A stretch of DNA of 41,274 nucleotides from an uncultured Oscillospiraceae bacterium. Lineage in GTDB: Bacteria; Bacillota; Clostridia; Oscillospirales; Oscillospiraceae. The notes below the pieces were generated by a model. It had not been told where the DNA came from. It searched no databases and was given only the letters and a program-made list of their open reading frames with translations. Shown here piece after piece: positions 32,347-40,124 of this stretch. The position numbers and the translations under genes were made by a program. The stretch spans positions 1 through 41,274 of the forward strand of contig CAKTPP010000014.1 of NCBI GenBank assembly GCA_934591895.1, given 5' to 3'. How positions within the stretch are numbered: the first letter of the stretch is position 1; every line of letters begins with the position of its first letter.

Positions 32347-33678
32347 ATGCTGCATCGCTCGATCATCAAACCGAATCATATGCAGATCCCGTGGCACGAC
32401 CCCGTACGGGATCAGAAGGAGCTGCCCGTCTCCCAGGCGCCGCTGCCCATTCGCGCCGGCGTGGTCGGGCGGGTCGGTCTGCTGCTGCTCTCGTGCGGCA
32501 CGGGCGCGTGGCGCGTGCGCAGCTCGATGAACGAGCTGTCCGAGGCGCTCGGTCTCGTGTGCGCGGCCGACATCGGGCTCACTTCCATCGAATACACCTG
32601 CTCCGACGGGCAGAACAGCTTCTCCCAGACGCTGACGCTCACGTCCACCGGCGTCAACACCGCCAAGCTTGACCGGCTCGAGCGCTTTGTCAAGCGCTTT
32701 CCGCTCGAGGGCGTGTACATGACGGCCGACGACCTGCACACCAGGCTCGATGAGATCGCGCAGACCGCCGGAAGCTACACGCCGCTGCAGCTCGGGCTCG
32801 CGTCCGCGCTCGCGTGCGGCGCGTTCACGTTTCTGCTCGGCGGCGGGCCGATCGAGATGCTGCTGGCCTTTCTCGGCGCGGGCGTCGGGCAATACGTGCG
32901 CGCGCGGCTGACGCAGCGGCATCTGACGCTGTTTGGCTGCATCGCGCTGCCCGTCGCTGCGGCGTGCCTGATCTATGCCGTGCTGTTCCGGCTGGCGTCG
33001 CTGCTCTGGCCCATCGACGCGCAGCACCAGGCGGGCTATATCTGCGCAATGCTGTTCATCATCCCGGGCTTTCCGTTCATCACGAGCGGCATCGACATGG
33101 CAAAGCAGGACATGCGCTCCGGGCTCGAGCGGCTGACCTACGCGCTCATGATCGTCGTCGTGGCGACGCTGACGGCGTGGGGCATGGCGCTGCTGCTGCG
33201 GCTGCAGCCAATGGATTTTCTGCCGCTGGGACTGCCCGTCTGGGCGCGCATCCTGCTGCGGCTCGCGGCAAGCTTCTGCGGTGTGTTCGGCTTCTCGCTC
33301 ATGTTCAACAGCCCCGTGAAGCTCGCGTGTGCGGCCGCCGTGATCGGCGCGCTGTCGAACACGCTGCGGCTCGAGCTCGTCAGTCTGGCGGGCTTTCCGC
33401 CGGCGGCCGCCGCGTTTTTCGGCGCGCTGGCATCGGGGCTGCTCGCCTCCCTGTACAAGCAGCGCTCGGGTTATCCGCGCATCACGATCACCGTGCCGTC
33501 GATCGTCATCATGGTGCCGGGGCTGTATTTCTACCGCGCCGTGTACGATCTGGGCACGATGAACCTCGGCGACAGCGCGTCATGGCTCGCAGCGTCGCTG
33601 CTGATCGTCATCGCCCTGCCGCTGGGGCTGATCTGCGCGCGCATCCTCACCGACAGGAGCTTCCGCCGCTGCACCTGA
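32347..33678 (+). CDS. Threonine/serine exporter (ThrE) family protein
   Basis: 443 aa. Predicted inner-membrane exporter of small hydroxy amino acids or related solutes. An N-terminal cytoplasmic domain (about 50-150, with SSMNELSEALGL and YMTADDLHTRLDEIAQ) is followed by about ten TM helices; both ThrE halves (PF06738- and PF12821-like) are on one chain, as in Corynebacterium ThrE, while many Firmicutes split them. Conserved FIIPGFPFITSGIDMAKQDM is present. Start: ATG at 32347 with AAAAGGGG upstream; the longer frame crosses the terminator and promoter. Monocistronic. Substrate is inferred. Confidence 0.9.
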   Translation: MLHRSIIKPNHMQIPWHDPVRDQKELPVSQAPLPIRAGVVGRVGLLLLSCGTGAWRVRSSMNELSEALGLVCAADIGLTSIEYTCSDGQNSFSQTLTLTSTGVNTAKLDRLERFVKRFPLEGVYMTADDLHTRLDEIAQTAGSYTPLQLGLASALACGAFTFLLGGGPIEMLLAFLGAGVGQYVRARLTQRHLTLFGCIALPVAAACLIYAVLFRLASLLWPIDAQHQAGYICAMLFIIPGFPFITSGIDMAKQDMRSGLERLTYALMIVVVATLTAWGMALLLRLQPMDFLPLGLPVWARILLRLAASFCGVFGFSLMFNSPVKLACAAAVIGALSNTLRLELVSLAGFPPAAAAFFGALASGLLASLYKQRSGYPRITITVPSIVIMVPGLYFYRAVYDLGTMNLGDSASWLAASLLIVIALPLGLICARILTDRSFRRCT

Positions 33679-33696
33679 AAACACAATAAAAAGACG

Positions 33697-33726
33697 AAAA
33701 AAGACCGCCGGCCGGCGGTCTTTTTT
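33697..33726. terminator. Perfectly palindromic bidirectional terminator
   Basis: 30 bp with two-fold symmetry: A6, then GACCGCCG/GCCGGCGGTC-type stem, then T6. Serves the ThrE gene (plus) and the metal ATPase operon (minus). Confidence 0.9.
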
Positions 33727-33745
33727 CTATGCCTATGCAAAGAGG

Positions 33746-35614
33746 TCACAGGCGCTTCGTATCGAGCGCGCGGGCGGCGTTGAGCACGCACAGCACCATC
33801 ACGCCGACGTCGGCGAAGATGGCGGCCCACATATTCGCAATGCCGAGCGCGCCGAGCACGAGGCACGCGGCCTTGACCGCCAGCGCAAAGACGATGTTCT
33901 GCCAGACGAGGCGCATGGTCTTGCGCGAGATGCGCATGGCCAGCGAGAGCTTGCGCGGGTCGTCGTCCATGAGCACGATGTCCGCGGCCTCAATGGCGGC
34001 GTCCGAGCCGATGCCGCCCATGGCGGCGCCGAGATCGGCGCGTGCAAGCACCGGTGCATCGTTGATGCCGTCGCCGACGAAGGCGAGATATTTCCCGGGC
34101 GCGCCCTCGCCGAGCAGCCGCTCGACCTGCGTGACCTTATCCTCCGGCAGCAGCTCACTGTGCACCTCCGCGATGCCGAGCTCTTCCGCCACGGCTTCGG
34201 CCGCACGCTTGCGGTCACCGGTGAGCATGACGACGCGCACGCCGTCCGCACGCAGGCGGGCGATCGCCTCGCGCGCACCGCTCTTCGGCTCGTCGGAGAT
34301 GACGATATAGCCGAGATACGCACCGTCCGCCGCAACATGGACGACCGTGCCGTTCTCGTCGACCGCGGGCGCGGTCAGGCCGAGTGAGGCCATCAGCTTC
34401 TCGTTTCCGGCGGCGACGGCGCGGCCGCCGACCTGCGCGGTCACACCGTGCCCGGCGAGTTCTTTCGCGTCCGTCGTGACCAGCGTCTCCGGCAATTGCC
34501 CGGCTGCACGGCGCAGGCTCTGACTGACAGGGTGGTCGGAAAACTGCTCGGCCGCCGCCGCAAGCTGCAGCAGCGCCTGCCCGGACAGCTCCGGCTGCGC
34601 GGGGCGTACCGCCGTGACGGCGAACGTGCCGCGCGTGAGCGTGCCGGTCTTGTCAAAGACGACGCGGTCCGTTTTCGCCAACATCTCAAGATAGCTTGAG
34701 CCCTTGATGAGGATGCCGCGTGCGGACGCGCCGCCGATGCCGCCGAAAAACGACAGCGGGATCGAGATCACAAGCGCGCACGGGCAGCTGATGACAAGAA
34801 ACGTCAGCGCACGGTAGACCCACTCGCCCCAGTCGGCCGGAATGCCCATGATGAGCCGCACGACCGGCGGCAGGATCGCCAGCGCCAGCGCCGCACCGCA
34901 CACAGACGGCGTGTAGACGCGGGCAAACTTCGTGATAAAGCGCTCGGTATGCGCCTTTTTGAGCGAAGAATTTTCCACAAGCTCAAGAATGCGCGCGACC
35001 GTGGACTCGGCATACACCTTCTCCACGCGCAGGCGCAGCACACCCGACAGGTTCACGCTGCCGCTGACGACGCCGCTCCCCTCCGCGACGTCCACGGGGG
35101 CGCTCTCGCCGGTCAGCGCGCTCATGTTCAGCGCCGACGTGCCGGTCAGCACCGTGCCGTCGAGCGGGACGCGCTCGCCGGGCTTGACGACGATCGTATC
35201 GCCGACGGCGACCTCCTCGGGCTTCACGCGCGAGACGCCGTCCGCCGTCTCGACATTGGCGTAGTCCGGACGGATGTCCATCAGGTCGCCGATGTTTTTC
35301 CGGCTGCGGCCGACGGCATAGCCCTCAAACAGCTCGCCGATCTGGTAAAACAGCATGACGGACACGGCCTCCGGATAATCCCCGAGCACCATCGCGCCGA
35401 CGGTAGCGACCGCCATGAGCAGGTTTTCGTCAAACGGCTGGCGGTTATAGATGCCCTTGCAGGCATCGATGAGCGTCTCGCCGCCGACGAGCAGATACGG
35501 GATGAGATACAGCACGAGCCTCACCCAGCCCGTGACCGGTACAAAGTGCAGCCCGATGAGCAGCACGGCCGCCGCTGCGATACGCAGCAGCGACCCTTTC
35601 TGTTCGCGCGTCAC
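33746..35614 (-). CDS. Zn2+/Cd2+/Pb2+-exporting P1B-type ATPase (no N-terminal HMA domain)
   Basis: 622 aa. Heavy-metal efflux pump in the plasma membrane. Seen: TM6 motif CPCALVISIPL (Cys at about 277 and 279), typical of the zinc/cadmium subgroup rather than copper (CPCALxxATP); actuator TGES; phosphorylation DKTGTLT (Asp about 321); SDHPVSQ; MLTGDRK; GDGINDAP; a Lys in TM7 and Asp in TM8 (FADVG). The usual fused N-terminal HMA domain is missing and is encoded separately just upstream. Start: GTG at 35614 after GAGGA; a longer frame would overlap the HMA gene by 37 nt. Third gene of the arsR operon; ZntA/CadA-like. Confidence 0.94.
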   Translation of the reverse strand: MTREQKGSLLRIAAAAVLLIGLHFVPVTGWVRLVLYLIPYLLVGGETLIDACKGIYNRQPFDENLLMAVATVGAMVLGDYPEAVSVMLFYQIGELFEGYAVGRSRKNIGDLMDIRPDYANVETADGVSRVKPEEVAVGDTIVVKPGERVPLDGTVLTGTSALNMSALTGESAPVDVAEGSGVVSGSVNLSGVLRLRVEKVYAESTVARILELVENSSLKKAHTERFITKFARVYTPSVCGAALALAILPPVVRLIMGIPADWGEWVYRALTFLVISCPCALVISIPLSFFGGIGGASARGILIKGSSYLEMLAKTDRVVFDKTGTLTRGTFAVTAVRPAQPELSGQALLQLAAAAEQFSDHPVSQSLRRAAGQLPETLVTTDAKELAGHGVTAQVGGRAVAAGNEKLMASLGLTAPAVDENGTVVHVAADGAYLGYIVISDEPKSGAREAIARLRADGVRVVMLTGDRKRAAEAVAEELGIAEVHSELLPEDKVTQVERLLGEGAPGKYLAFVGDGINDAPVLARADLGAAMGGIGSDAAIEAADIVLMDDDPRKLSLAMRISRKTMRLVWQNIVFALAVKAACLVLGALGIANMWAAIFADVGVMVLCVLNAARALDTKRL

Positions 35615-35619
35615 GGCGC

Positions 35620-35838
35620 TCAGTCCTCGAAGCGGAAGTCCGGCTCGACCTTGCACGCGGTCTTGAGGATCTCCGCCTTGGCCTCAGCTTCGTCCACGCC
35701 GGGGGTATATTCCACCAGCATTTTCTGTGCCATGTAGCTCACGGTCACTTCCCGGACGCACTTGAGCTTTGCCACATTGCGCTCGATGATCGCCGCGCAG
35801 TTGGCGCAGTCCACTTCGATCTTATAAGTCTTTTCCAT
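35620..35838 (-). CDS. Separate heavy-metal-associated (HMA) domain protein / metallochaperone
   Basis: 72 aa, a single ferredoxin-like HMA domain: YKIEVDCANCAAIIE with the CxxC metal-binding pair (CANC, about residues 11-14), then KLKCVREVTVSYMAQKMLVEYTPG. It probably hands metal to the P1B ATPase or acts as its detached N-terminal domain. Start: ATG at 35838 with AAGGAG 11 nt upstream. Lies between the ArsR gene (57 nt gap) and the ATPase (5 nt gap). Confidence 0.9.
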   Translation of the reverse strand: MEKTYKIEVDCANCAAIIERNVAKLKCVREVTVSYMAQKMLVEYTPGVDEAEAKAEILKTACKVEPDFRFED

Positions 35839-35895
35839 GATGATGTACGCTCCTTCATCTGTCATTGAATGTTATTTGAAAAGATGGCCGGGCCA

Positions 35896-36267
35896 TCATG
35901 TTTCCAGCACATGCTCCATGCCGAGGGCCAGCACGGACCGGACATGGTCATCGTCCAGAGAATAAAACACGGTCTTCCCCTCCCGCCGGAAGCGGACGAG
36001 GTTCGATGCCTTCAGAATGCGCAGCTGGTGGCTGACCGCCGACTGCGTCAGATTCAGCAGCCGCGCAATGTCGCACACGCACAGCTCGCTCTCAAAGAGC
36101 ACATAGAGGATCTTGATGCGCGTCGAATCGCCGAAGACGCGAAACAGCTCCGACAGATCGTAGAGCGTCTCGTCGTCCGGCAGGGCGGCAAGCACCCGCG
36201 CCACCGCGTCCTCATGCACGTTGAGATATTCGCACGCCGGCGCGCTGTCGGATTTCGGTTCAGCCAT
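35896..36267 (-). CDS. ArsR/SmtB-family metal-sensing repressor (CadC-like)
   Basis: 123 aa winged-helix repressor released by metal. Seen: ELCVCDIARLLNLTQSAVSHQLRILK (recognition helix) with Cys63 and Cys65, matching the CadC alpha-3N site together with Cys12. The alpha-5 zinc site is also complete: Asp106-x-His108, His119 and Glu122, the spacing found in SmtB and CadC. It should therefore sense Zn, Cd or Pb. Start: ATG at 36267 with CGAGGAGA upstream. First gene of the metal-efflux operon, with an operator over its promoter, so self-regulated. Confidence 0.93.
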   Translation of the reverse strand: MAEPKSDSAPACEYLNVHEDAVARVLAALPDDETLYDLSELFRVFGDSTRIKILYVLFESELCVCDIARLLNLTQSAVSHQLRILKASNLVRFRREGKTVFYSLDDDHVRSVLALGMEHVLET

Positions 36268-36291
36268 GGGATCTCCTCGCTTTCGTTTGAA

Positions 36292-36313
36292 CATATGAAT
36301 GATTGTTCATGTG
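36292..36313 (-). promoter_or_regulatory. Operator for the CadC-like repressor
   Basis: Imperfect palindrome ATGAA-N6-TTCAT (36295-36299 / 36306-36310) with extended flanks, of the kind bound by ArsR/SmtB proteins. It lies immediately downstream of the -10 box, over the transcription start. Binding is inferred. Confidence 0.7.
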
Positions 36314-36316
36314 TTT

Positions 36317-36345
36317 ATATAACCACTCCTCACCTTGTTTGTCAA
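36317..36345 (-). promoter_or_regulatory. Promoter of the metal-efflux operon
   Basis: Minus-strand perfect TTGACA (36340-36345), 17-nt spacer, TTATAT (36317-36322; TATATA with an 18-nt spacer is equally possible). Confidence 0.8.
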
Positions 36346-36375
36346 TAGCATATCTGCATTTTCTCCAAAAAAATT

Positions 36376-36397
36376 CCCGGATGCGGCGGCATCCGGG
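36376..36397 (-). terminator. Terminator of the mnmA-glycosyltransferase-GtrA unit
   Basis: A 9-bp stem (CCCGGATGC and its complement) with a 4-nt loop, followed by AATTTTTTTGG on the minus strand. Confidence 0.85.
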
Positions 36398-36405
36398 ATC
36401 GGGAC

Positions 36406-36834
36406 TCAGTTTTCTTCGGTTTTCGGGCTGCGGAAGGCGAAAAAGCGCTGGCCGAGATAGTTCAGGCCGGTAAAGAGCACCATGCCGACGAGCATGGCCA
36501 CATTGTCGCGCGTACCGGGGGCGGCATCGGCAAGCAGGCGCAGGCACAGCGGCTTTGCGGCGCCATAAGCGATCAGGTAGCACACGGCGATGTTCGCAGC
36601 GAAGCGCACGACCTGCCCCGCGCTGCGCTCGCGGCTGCGGAAGGTGAAGTATTTGTTGAGGAAAAAGCTCAGGATGCTCGTCAGCACGTAGTTTGCCGCC
36701 GAGGACACCCAGTATGAGCACCCCCCGATGTTATACAGCCCGAACATGATCGCCGTGCCGACGATCGTGTTGATCACGCCGACGAGCAGGAATTTCCACA
36801 GCTTCGCGTCAAAGAGCGCGCGCAGTCGCTTCAT
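36406..36834 (-). CDS. GtrA-like membrane protein
   Basis: 142 aa, four TM helices (about 13-33, 40-60, 75-95, 110-130). The GtrA family is proposed to flip undecaprenyl-phosphate-linked sugars. The family motifs KFLLVGVINTIVGTAIMF and NKYFTFRS are present. Start: ATG at 36834, sharing ATGA with the stop of the glycosyltransferase, so coupled. With the upstream GtrB-like enzyme it forms a lipid-linked-sugar pair for surface polymer decoration (inferred). Confidence 0.9.
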   Translation of the reverse strand: MKRLRALFDAKLWKFLLVGVINTIVGTAIMFGLYNIGGCSYWVSSAANYVLTSILSFFLNKYFTFRSRERSAGQVVRFAANIAVCYLIAYGAAKPLCLRLLADAAPGTRDNVAMLVGMVLFTGLNYLGQRFFAFRSPKTEEN

Positions 36835-37793
36835 AGCTGCGCCTCCCTGTCATCGAGCTCGGTCTCGATCCGGTAGCGCGGGCGCGCCTTCGTCTCAAGA
36901 TAGATCTTGCCGATGTACTCCCCGACCACGCCGATGGCCAGCAGCTGCAGCCCGCCGATGGCCCAGATGGACACGGCAAGGCTCGACCAGCCGGCAGCGG
37001 TATGGCCGGTGAAATGGCGCACGAGGAAATAGATGAGCATGGCGATGCTGACAAGGAACATCAGCATGCCGATGCGCGTGATAAGCCGCAGCGGCGACAC
37101 CGTCAGCGACGACACGCCCTCCCACGCGAACGACAGCATCTTGCGCAGCGGGTACTTACTCTCGCCGGCGAAGCGCTTGCCGCGCTCGTAGTACACCACC
37201 GTGCTCGGATAGCCGACGAGCGGCACGAGCCCGCGCAGGAACAGGTTGACCTCCTTGTACTCCGCGAGCGCGTCGAGTGCGCGGCGGCTCATGAGCCGGT
37301 AGTCGGCGTGGTTATACACCACGTCCGCGCCGAGCGCGCGCAGCAGGCGGTAATACCCCTGTGCGCTGGCGCGCTTGAAGGCGGAATCCTGCCTCCGGCT
37401 CGCGCGCACGCCGTAGACGATGTCATTCCCGTCCCGAAAGGCCGCGAGCATGGCATCGATGGCGTTGATATCGTCCTGCAGGTCTGCGTCCATGGAGATG
37501 ACGCAGTCGGCGCGGCCGCGCAGCGTCATCAGGCCGCACAGCAGCGCGTTCTGATGGCCGCGGTTGCGCGAGAGCCGGATGCCGGAAAAGACCGGATCCT
37601 GCGCGTGCAGGTCAGAGATGATCTGCCACGTCCCGTCCTTCGAGCCGTCGTCGATCATGCAGATGCGGCTCAGCGGGCCGATCGTCCCGGCGGCACGCAG
37701 GGCAGTGAATTTTTCGCGCAGGCGGCGCGCCGTCTCCGGCAGCACCGCCGCCTCATTATAACAGGGGATCGCAAGATAGAGCGTCACGGACAT
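36831..37793 (-). CDS. Family 2 glycosyltransferase, GtrB/dolichol-phosphate mannosyltransferase type
   Basis: 320 aa. Predicted to transfer a sugar from a nucleotide sugar to undecaprenyl phosphate at the membrane. GT-A fold with AIPCYNEAAVLPE (about 8-20), MIDDGSKDGT, SRNRGHQNALLCGL and DADLQDD (about 104-110, metal-binding Asp residues), then two C-terminal TM segments (about 230-255, 265-290). Start: ATG at 37793 with AAAGGAGG upstream. 27 nt after mnmA. The sugar cannot be told from sequence. Confidence 0.93.
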   Translation of the reverse strand: MSVTLYLAIPCYNEAAVLPETARRLREKFTALRAAGTIGPLSRICMIDDGSKDGTWQIISDLHAQDPVFSGIRLSRNRGHQNALLCGLMTLRGRADCVISMDADLQDDINAIDAMLAAFRDGNDIVYGVRASRRQDSAFKRASAQGYYRLLRALGADVVYNHADYRLMSRRALDALAEYKEVNLFLRGLVPLVGYPSTVVYYERGKRFAGESKYPLRKMLSFAWEGVSSLTVSPLRLITRIGMLMFLVSIAMLIYFLVRHFTGHTAAGWSSLAVSIWAIGGLQLLAIGVVGEYIGKIYLETKARPRYRIETELDDREAQL

Positions 37794-37820
37794 GGCCGTG
37801 CCTCCTTTCGTCATAGCATT

Positions 37821-38909
37821 TCAGTCGATCGTGCCGCCGCCGAGCACCGTGTCCCCGTCGTAGAACACGACGGCCTGACCGCGCGTGATGGCGCGCTGCG
37901 GCGTCTCAAACGACACGTGCACCGTGTCCGCACCCGTGGCCGTGACGGTGCAGGGCTGCTCCGGCTGGCGGTAGCGGATGCGTGCCGTCACGCGCAGCGG
38001 CTGCTGCGGCACGTCGCCGGAGATCCAGCTGCAGCCGCTCGCATCGAGCTCGGTCGAAAACAGGTCGGCATTGCGTCCGAGCACGACCTCGTTGTTCGGC
38101 ACGTCGATACCGCAGACATACAGCGGCGTTTCGGCCGCGATGCCGAGCCCGCGGCGCTGCCCGATCGTATAGTGGATGATGCCGCGGTGCGTGCCGAGCA
38201 CGTTTCCGTGCGCGTCCACAAAGCGTCCGGGCTCGCTGCGCGCGCCCGTCAGCCGCTCGACCGCGGCGGCATAATCACCGTCCGGCACGAAGCAGATGTC
38301 CTGACTGTCATGCTTGTGCGCGTTGCAGAAGCCGTGCGCCTCGGCGATTGCGCGCGCCTCGCTCTTGCGCAGACCGCCGAGCGGGAAGCGTGTGTGCGCA
38401 AGCTGCTCCTGCGTGAGCCACGCGAGCACATAGCTCTGATCCTTTTCAGGGTCTGCCGCCTTTTTGAGCGTCCAGCGCCCGTCGGGAAGCTGCTCGATGC
38501 GGGCATAATGTCCGGTCGCCAGCACGTCGCACCCGAGCGCGCGGGCGCGTGACTCCAGCAGGCCGAATTTCAGGTACCGGTTGCAGTCCAGACAGGGGTT
38601 CGGCGTCGCCCCGCGCTGATAGGCGGCGGCAAAGCGCGCCATGACCTGCTCACGAAACGCGTCTTTATAGTTGAACACATAGTGCGGCATGCCAAGCGTG
38701 TAGGCCACGCGGCGGGCATCCTCCACATCGTCGAGCGCGCAGCAGGTGCTGCCGCGCGGCAGGCCGGCGTCCTCGTTTTCATACAGGCGCATGGTCGCGC
38801 CCATGCAGGCATACCCCGCCTGCTGCATCAGGTATGCCGCAACGCTCGAATCCACGCCGCCGCTCATGGCGATCATCGCCTGCGGGCGGCCATCCAGCTC
38901 CGTCTGCAT
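37821..38909 (-). CDS. mnmA: tRNA-specific 2-thiouridylase MnmA
   Basis: 362 aa. ATP-dependent thiolation of U34 in tRNA-Lys, Glu and Gln. Seen: PP-loop MSGGVDSSVAA (about 14-24), first catalytic Cys in NPCLDCNRYLKFG, and second Cys in SQDICFVPDGDY, plus IIHYTIGQRRGLGI. Start: ATG at 38909 with GAGGTG upstream. Own near-consensus promoter at 38944-38971; the downstream glycosyltransferase genes may be co-transcribed. Confidence 0.96.
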   Translation of the reverse strand: MQTELDGRPQAMIAMSGGVDSSVAAYLMQQAGYACMGATMRLYENEDAGLPRGSTCCALDDVEDARRVAYTLGMPHYVFNYKDAFREQVMARFAAAYQRGATPNPCLDCNRYLKFGLLESRARALGCDVLATGHYARIEQLPDGRWTLKKAADPEKDQSYVLAWLTQEQLAHTRFPLGGLRKSEARAIAEAHGFCNAHKHDSQDICFVPDGDYAAAVERLTGARSEPGRFVDAHGNVLGTHRGIIHYTIGQRRGLGIAAETPLYVCGIDVPNNEVVLGRNADLFSTELDASGCSWISGDVPQQPLRVTARIRYRQPEQPCTVTATGADTVHVSFETPQRAITRGQAVVFYDGDTVLGGGTID

Positions 38910-38943
38910 CCGTGCACCTCGTTTCCCTTGGGATTCTATATAG

Positions 38944-38971
38944 TTTATACCGCGCAGCACCGGCTTGTCAA
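38944..38971 (-). promoter_or_regulatory. Promoter of mnmA
   Basis: Minus-strand perfect TTGACA (38966-38971), 16-nt spacer, TATAAA (38944-38949). Confidence 0.8.
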
Positions 38972-38978
38972 CGCAAAA

Positions 38979-39007
38979 CACCCCGCCTGCCGTGTGCAGA
39001 CGGGGTG
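38979..39007 (-). terminator. Terminator of the DUF975 gene
   Basis: A 12-bp stem (one G-U pair; 38979-38990 / 38996-39007) followed by TTTTGCG on the minus strand. It ends only 7 bp before the mnmA -35 box. Confidence 0.8.
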
Positions 39008-39023
39008 CGGGAAGGCGCAGACG

Positions 39024-39782
39024 TCAGCGCTGCGGGTCGTCCGGGATGTCGGTAAACGAGCCCTCGATCACGTGTGCCCCGCCCCGCGCGGCGATCAGCC
39101 GGTTATAAAACCCTGCGTTGGTGATGGCGCGGTACGGGTCGAGCCAGATCGACACGGGCGCGAACATCGCGCTCAGCAGCGCCCAGCCGAGAAAGCTCAG
39201 ATCGAGCACGAACAGCTCCCATTTGTGCCCGCTCATGAGCGCGCTGCTCTCGCGCAGACACTGCCACGCGGATTTTTCTGGGTGATCGAGCAGCAGATAC
39301 AGCGCCTGCCGGTAACGGTAGGCCGCCACGATGCCCGGCACGACCAGCAGCAGGCTCCACAGGAAGATCAGAAGCCCCTGCAGAATACCGAGCCACAGCA
39401 CGCGGAAAAAGAGGCCGAAGCCGTCAAAGAGGTTGCCAAGCTCGGCCTTTTCGTCGCGGCTGACGTGCAGCGCGAAGATCACGAAGCCGACGCTGACCAT
39501 ATAGCTCATGATCCGCAGCGCGACGACGAGCGCGATCGCAAAGCCGGACACACTGTAGTGCTCGAGGAAGCTGAGGTACGCCTGCTCGACCGCCTCCGTG
39601 CCGAAGCGCGCGGCATCTGTCAGCGCCGTGGCCAGACGATCCATGCCCATCAGGTACGACGTGAGCGTCGAGATGAGCATGCCGAGGGCAAAGAGGATCA
39701 GCCCCGCGAGGATCGGGCTCGGCTGACAGCTGAGGGTGCGGCGGCGCGCATCCGCCTTGAGCATAACGCGATTTGAATCCAT
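39024..39782 (-). CDS. DUF975 family membrane protein
   Basis: 252 aa, function unknown. About five to six TM segments; LLLVVPGIVAAYRYRQALYLLLDHPEKSAWQCLRES in the middle contains the family's characteristic PGI-x-x-x-YRY and 'ALxxSxxLMxGHKW' features (here SSALMSGHKWELF). Start: ATG at 39782 with GGAG 11 nt upstream, which is a weak SD; a GTG three codons earlier is possible. Monocistronic with its own terminator. Confidence 0.85.
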   Translation of the reverse strand: MDSNRVMLKADARRRTLSCQPSPILAGLILFALGMLISTLTSYLMGMDRLATALTDAARFGTEAVEQAYLSFLEHYSVSGFAIALVVALRIMSYMVSVGFVIFALHVSRDEKAELGNLFDGFGLFFRVLWLGILQGLLIFLWSLLLVVPGIVAAYRYRQALYLLLDHPEKSAWQCLRESSALMSGHKWELFVLDLSFLGWALLSAMFAPVSIWLDPYRAITNAGFYNRLIAARGGAHVIEGSFTDIPDDPQR

Positions 39783-39830
39783 GAATATCACAACTCCGTT
39801 CCCGGCACGGCCGGGTCTCTTTTTCTTTTC

Positions 39831-39836
39831 AGTATA
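39831..39836 (-). promoter_or_regulatory. Extended -10 promoter of the DUF975 gene
   Basis: Minus-strand TGC-TATACT with no good -35; about 50 nt before the ATG. Confidence 0.4.
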
Positions 39837-39928
39837 GCAGATGCCGCCGGATTTGAACACCCGGGCCGGTAAAAATTCACGTTTTCGACACACGTTGAGA
39901 TTTTTTCGGGAAGTTGCGGAAAATACGC

Positions 39929-39957
39929 TTGACAATCCCCGCGCGAAATGCTATATT
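39929..39957 (+). promoter_or_regulatory. Promoter of tRNA-Leu
   Basis: Perfect TTGACA (39929-39934), 17-nt spacer, TATATT (39952-39957), 27 bp before the tRNA. Confidence 0.85.
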
Positions 39958-39984
39958 AAACGAGCTTTGATTCGCAAAGCCCAT

Positions 39985-40072
39985 GCGCGAGTGGTGGAAT
40001 TGGCAGACTCGCTAGATTCAGGTTCTAGTGTCCACTCCGGACGTGCGGGTTCAAGTCCCGCCTCGCGCACCA
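39985..40072 (+). tRNA. tRNA-Leu (anticodon CAG)
   Basis: 88 nt with encoded CCA. Acceptor stem GCGCGAG/CTCGCGC closes; anticodon stem CTAGA/TCTAG with loop TTCAGGT gives CAG, reading CUG. Long variable arm as expected for class II leucine tRNA; T-loop GTTCAAGTC. Discriminator A. Confidence 0.97.
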
Positions 40073-40074
40073 TG

Positions 40075-40124
40075 GCGAGTGTTCTTACAGCATTTGAAAG
40101 GCTGTTAAGAACACTCGCTTTTTT
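40075..40124 (+). terminator. Terminator of tRNA-Leu
   Basis: A 13-bp outer stem (40075-40087 / 40106-40118) followed by six T (40119-40124). The T run ends at the recombinase stop codon on the other strand. Confidence 0.9.

Noticed and set aside
39801..39830. Plus-strand hairpin CCCGGC-ACG-GCCGGG with T-rich tail as a terminator
   Set aside because: There is no plus-strand gene ending here; it lies in the leader of the DUF975 gene and may be a coincidence of GC-rich sequence.
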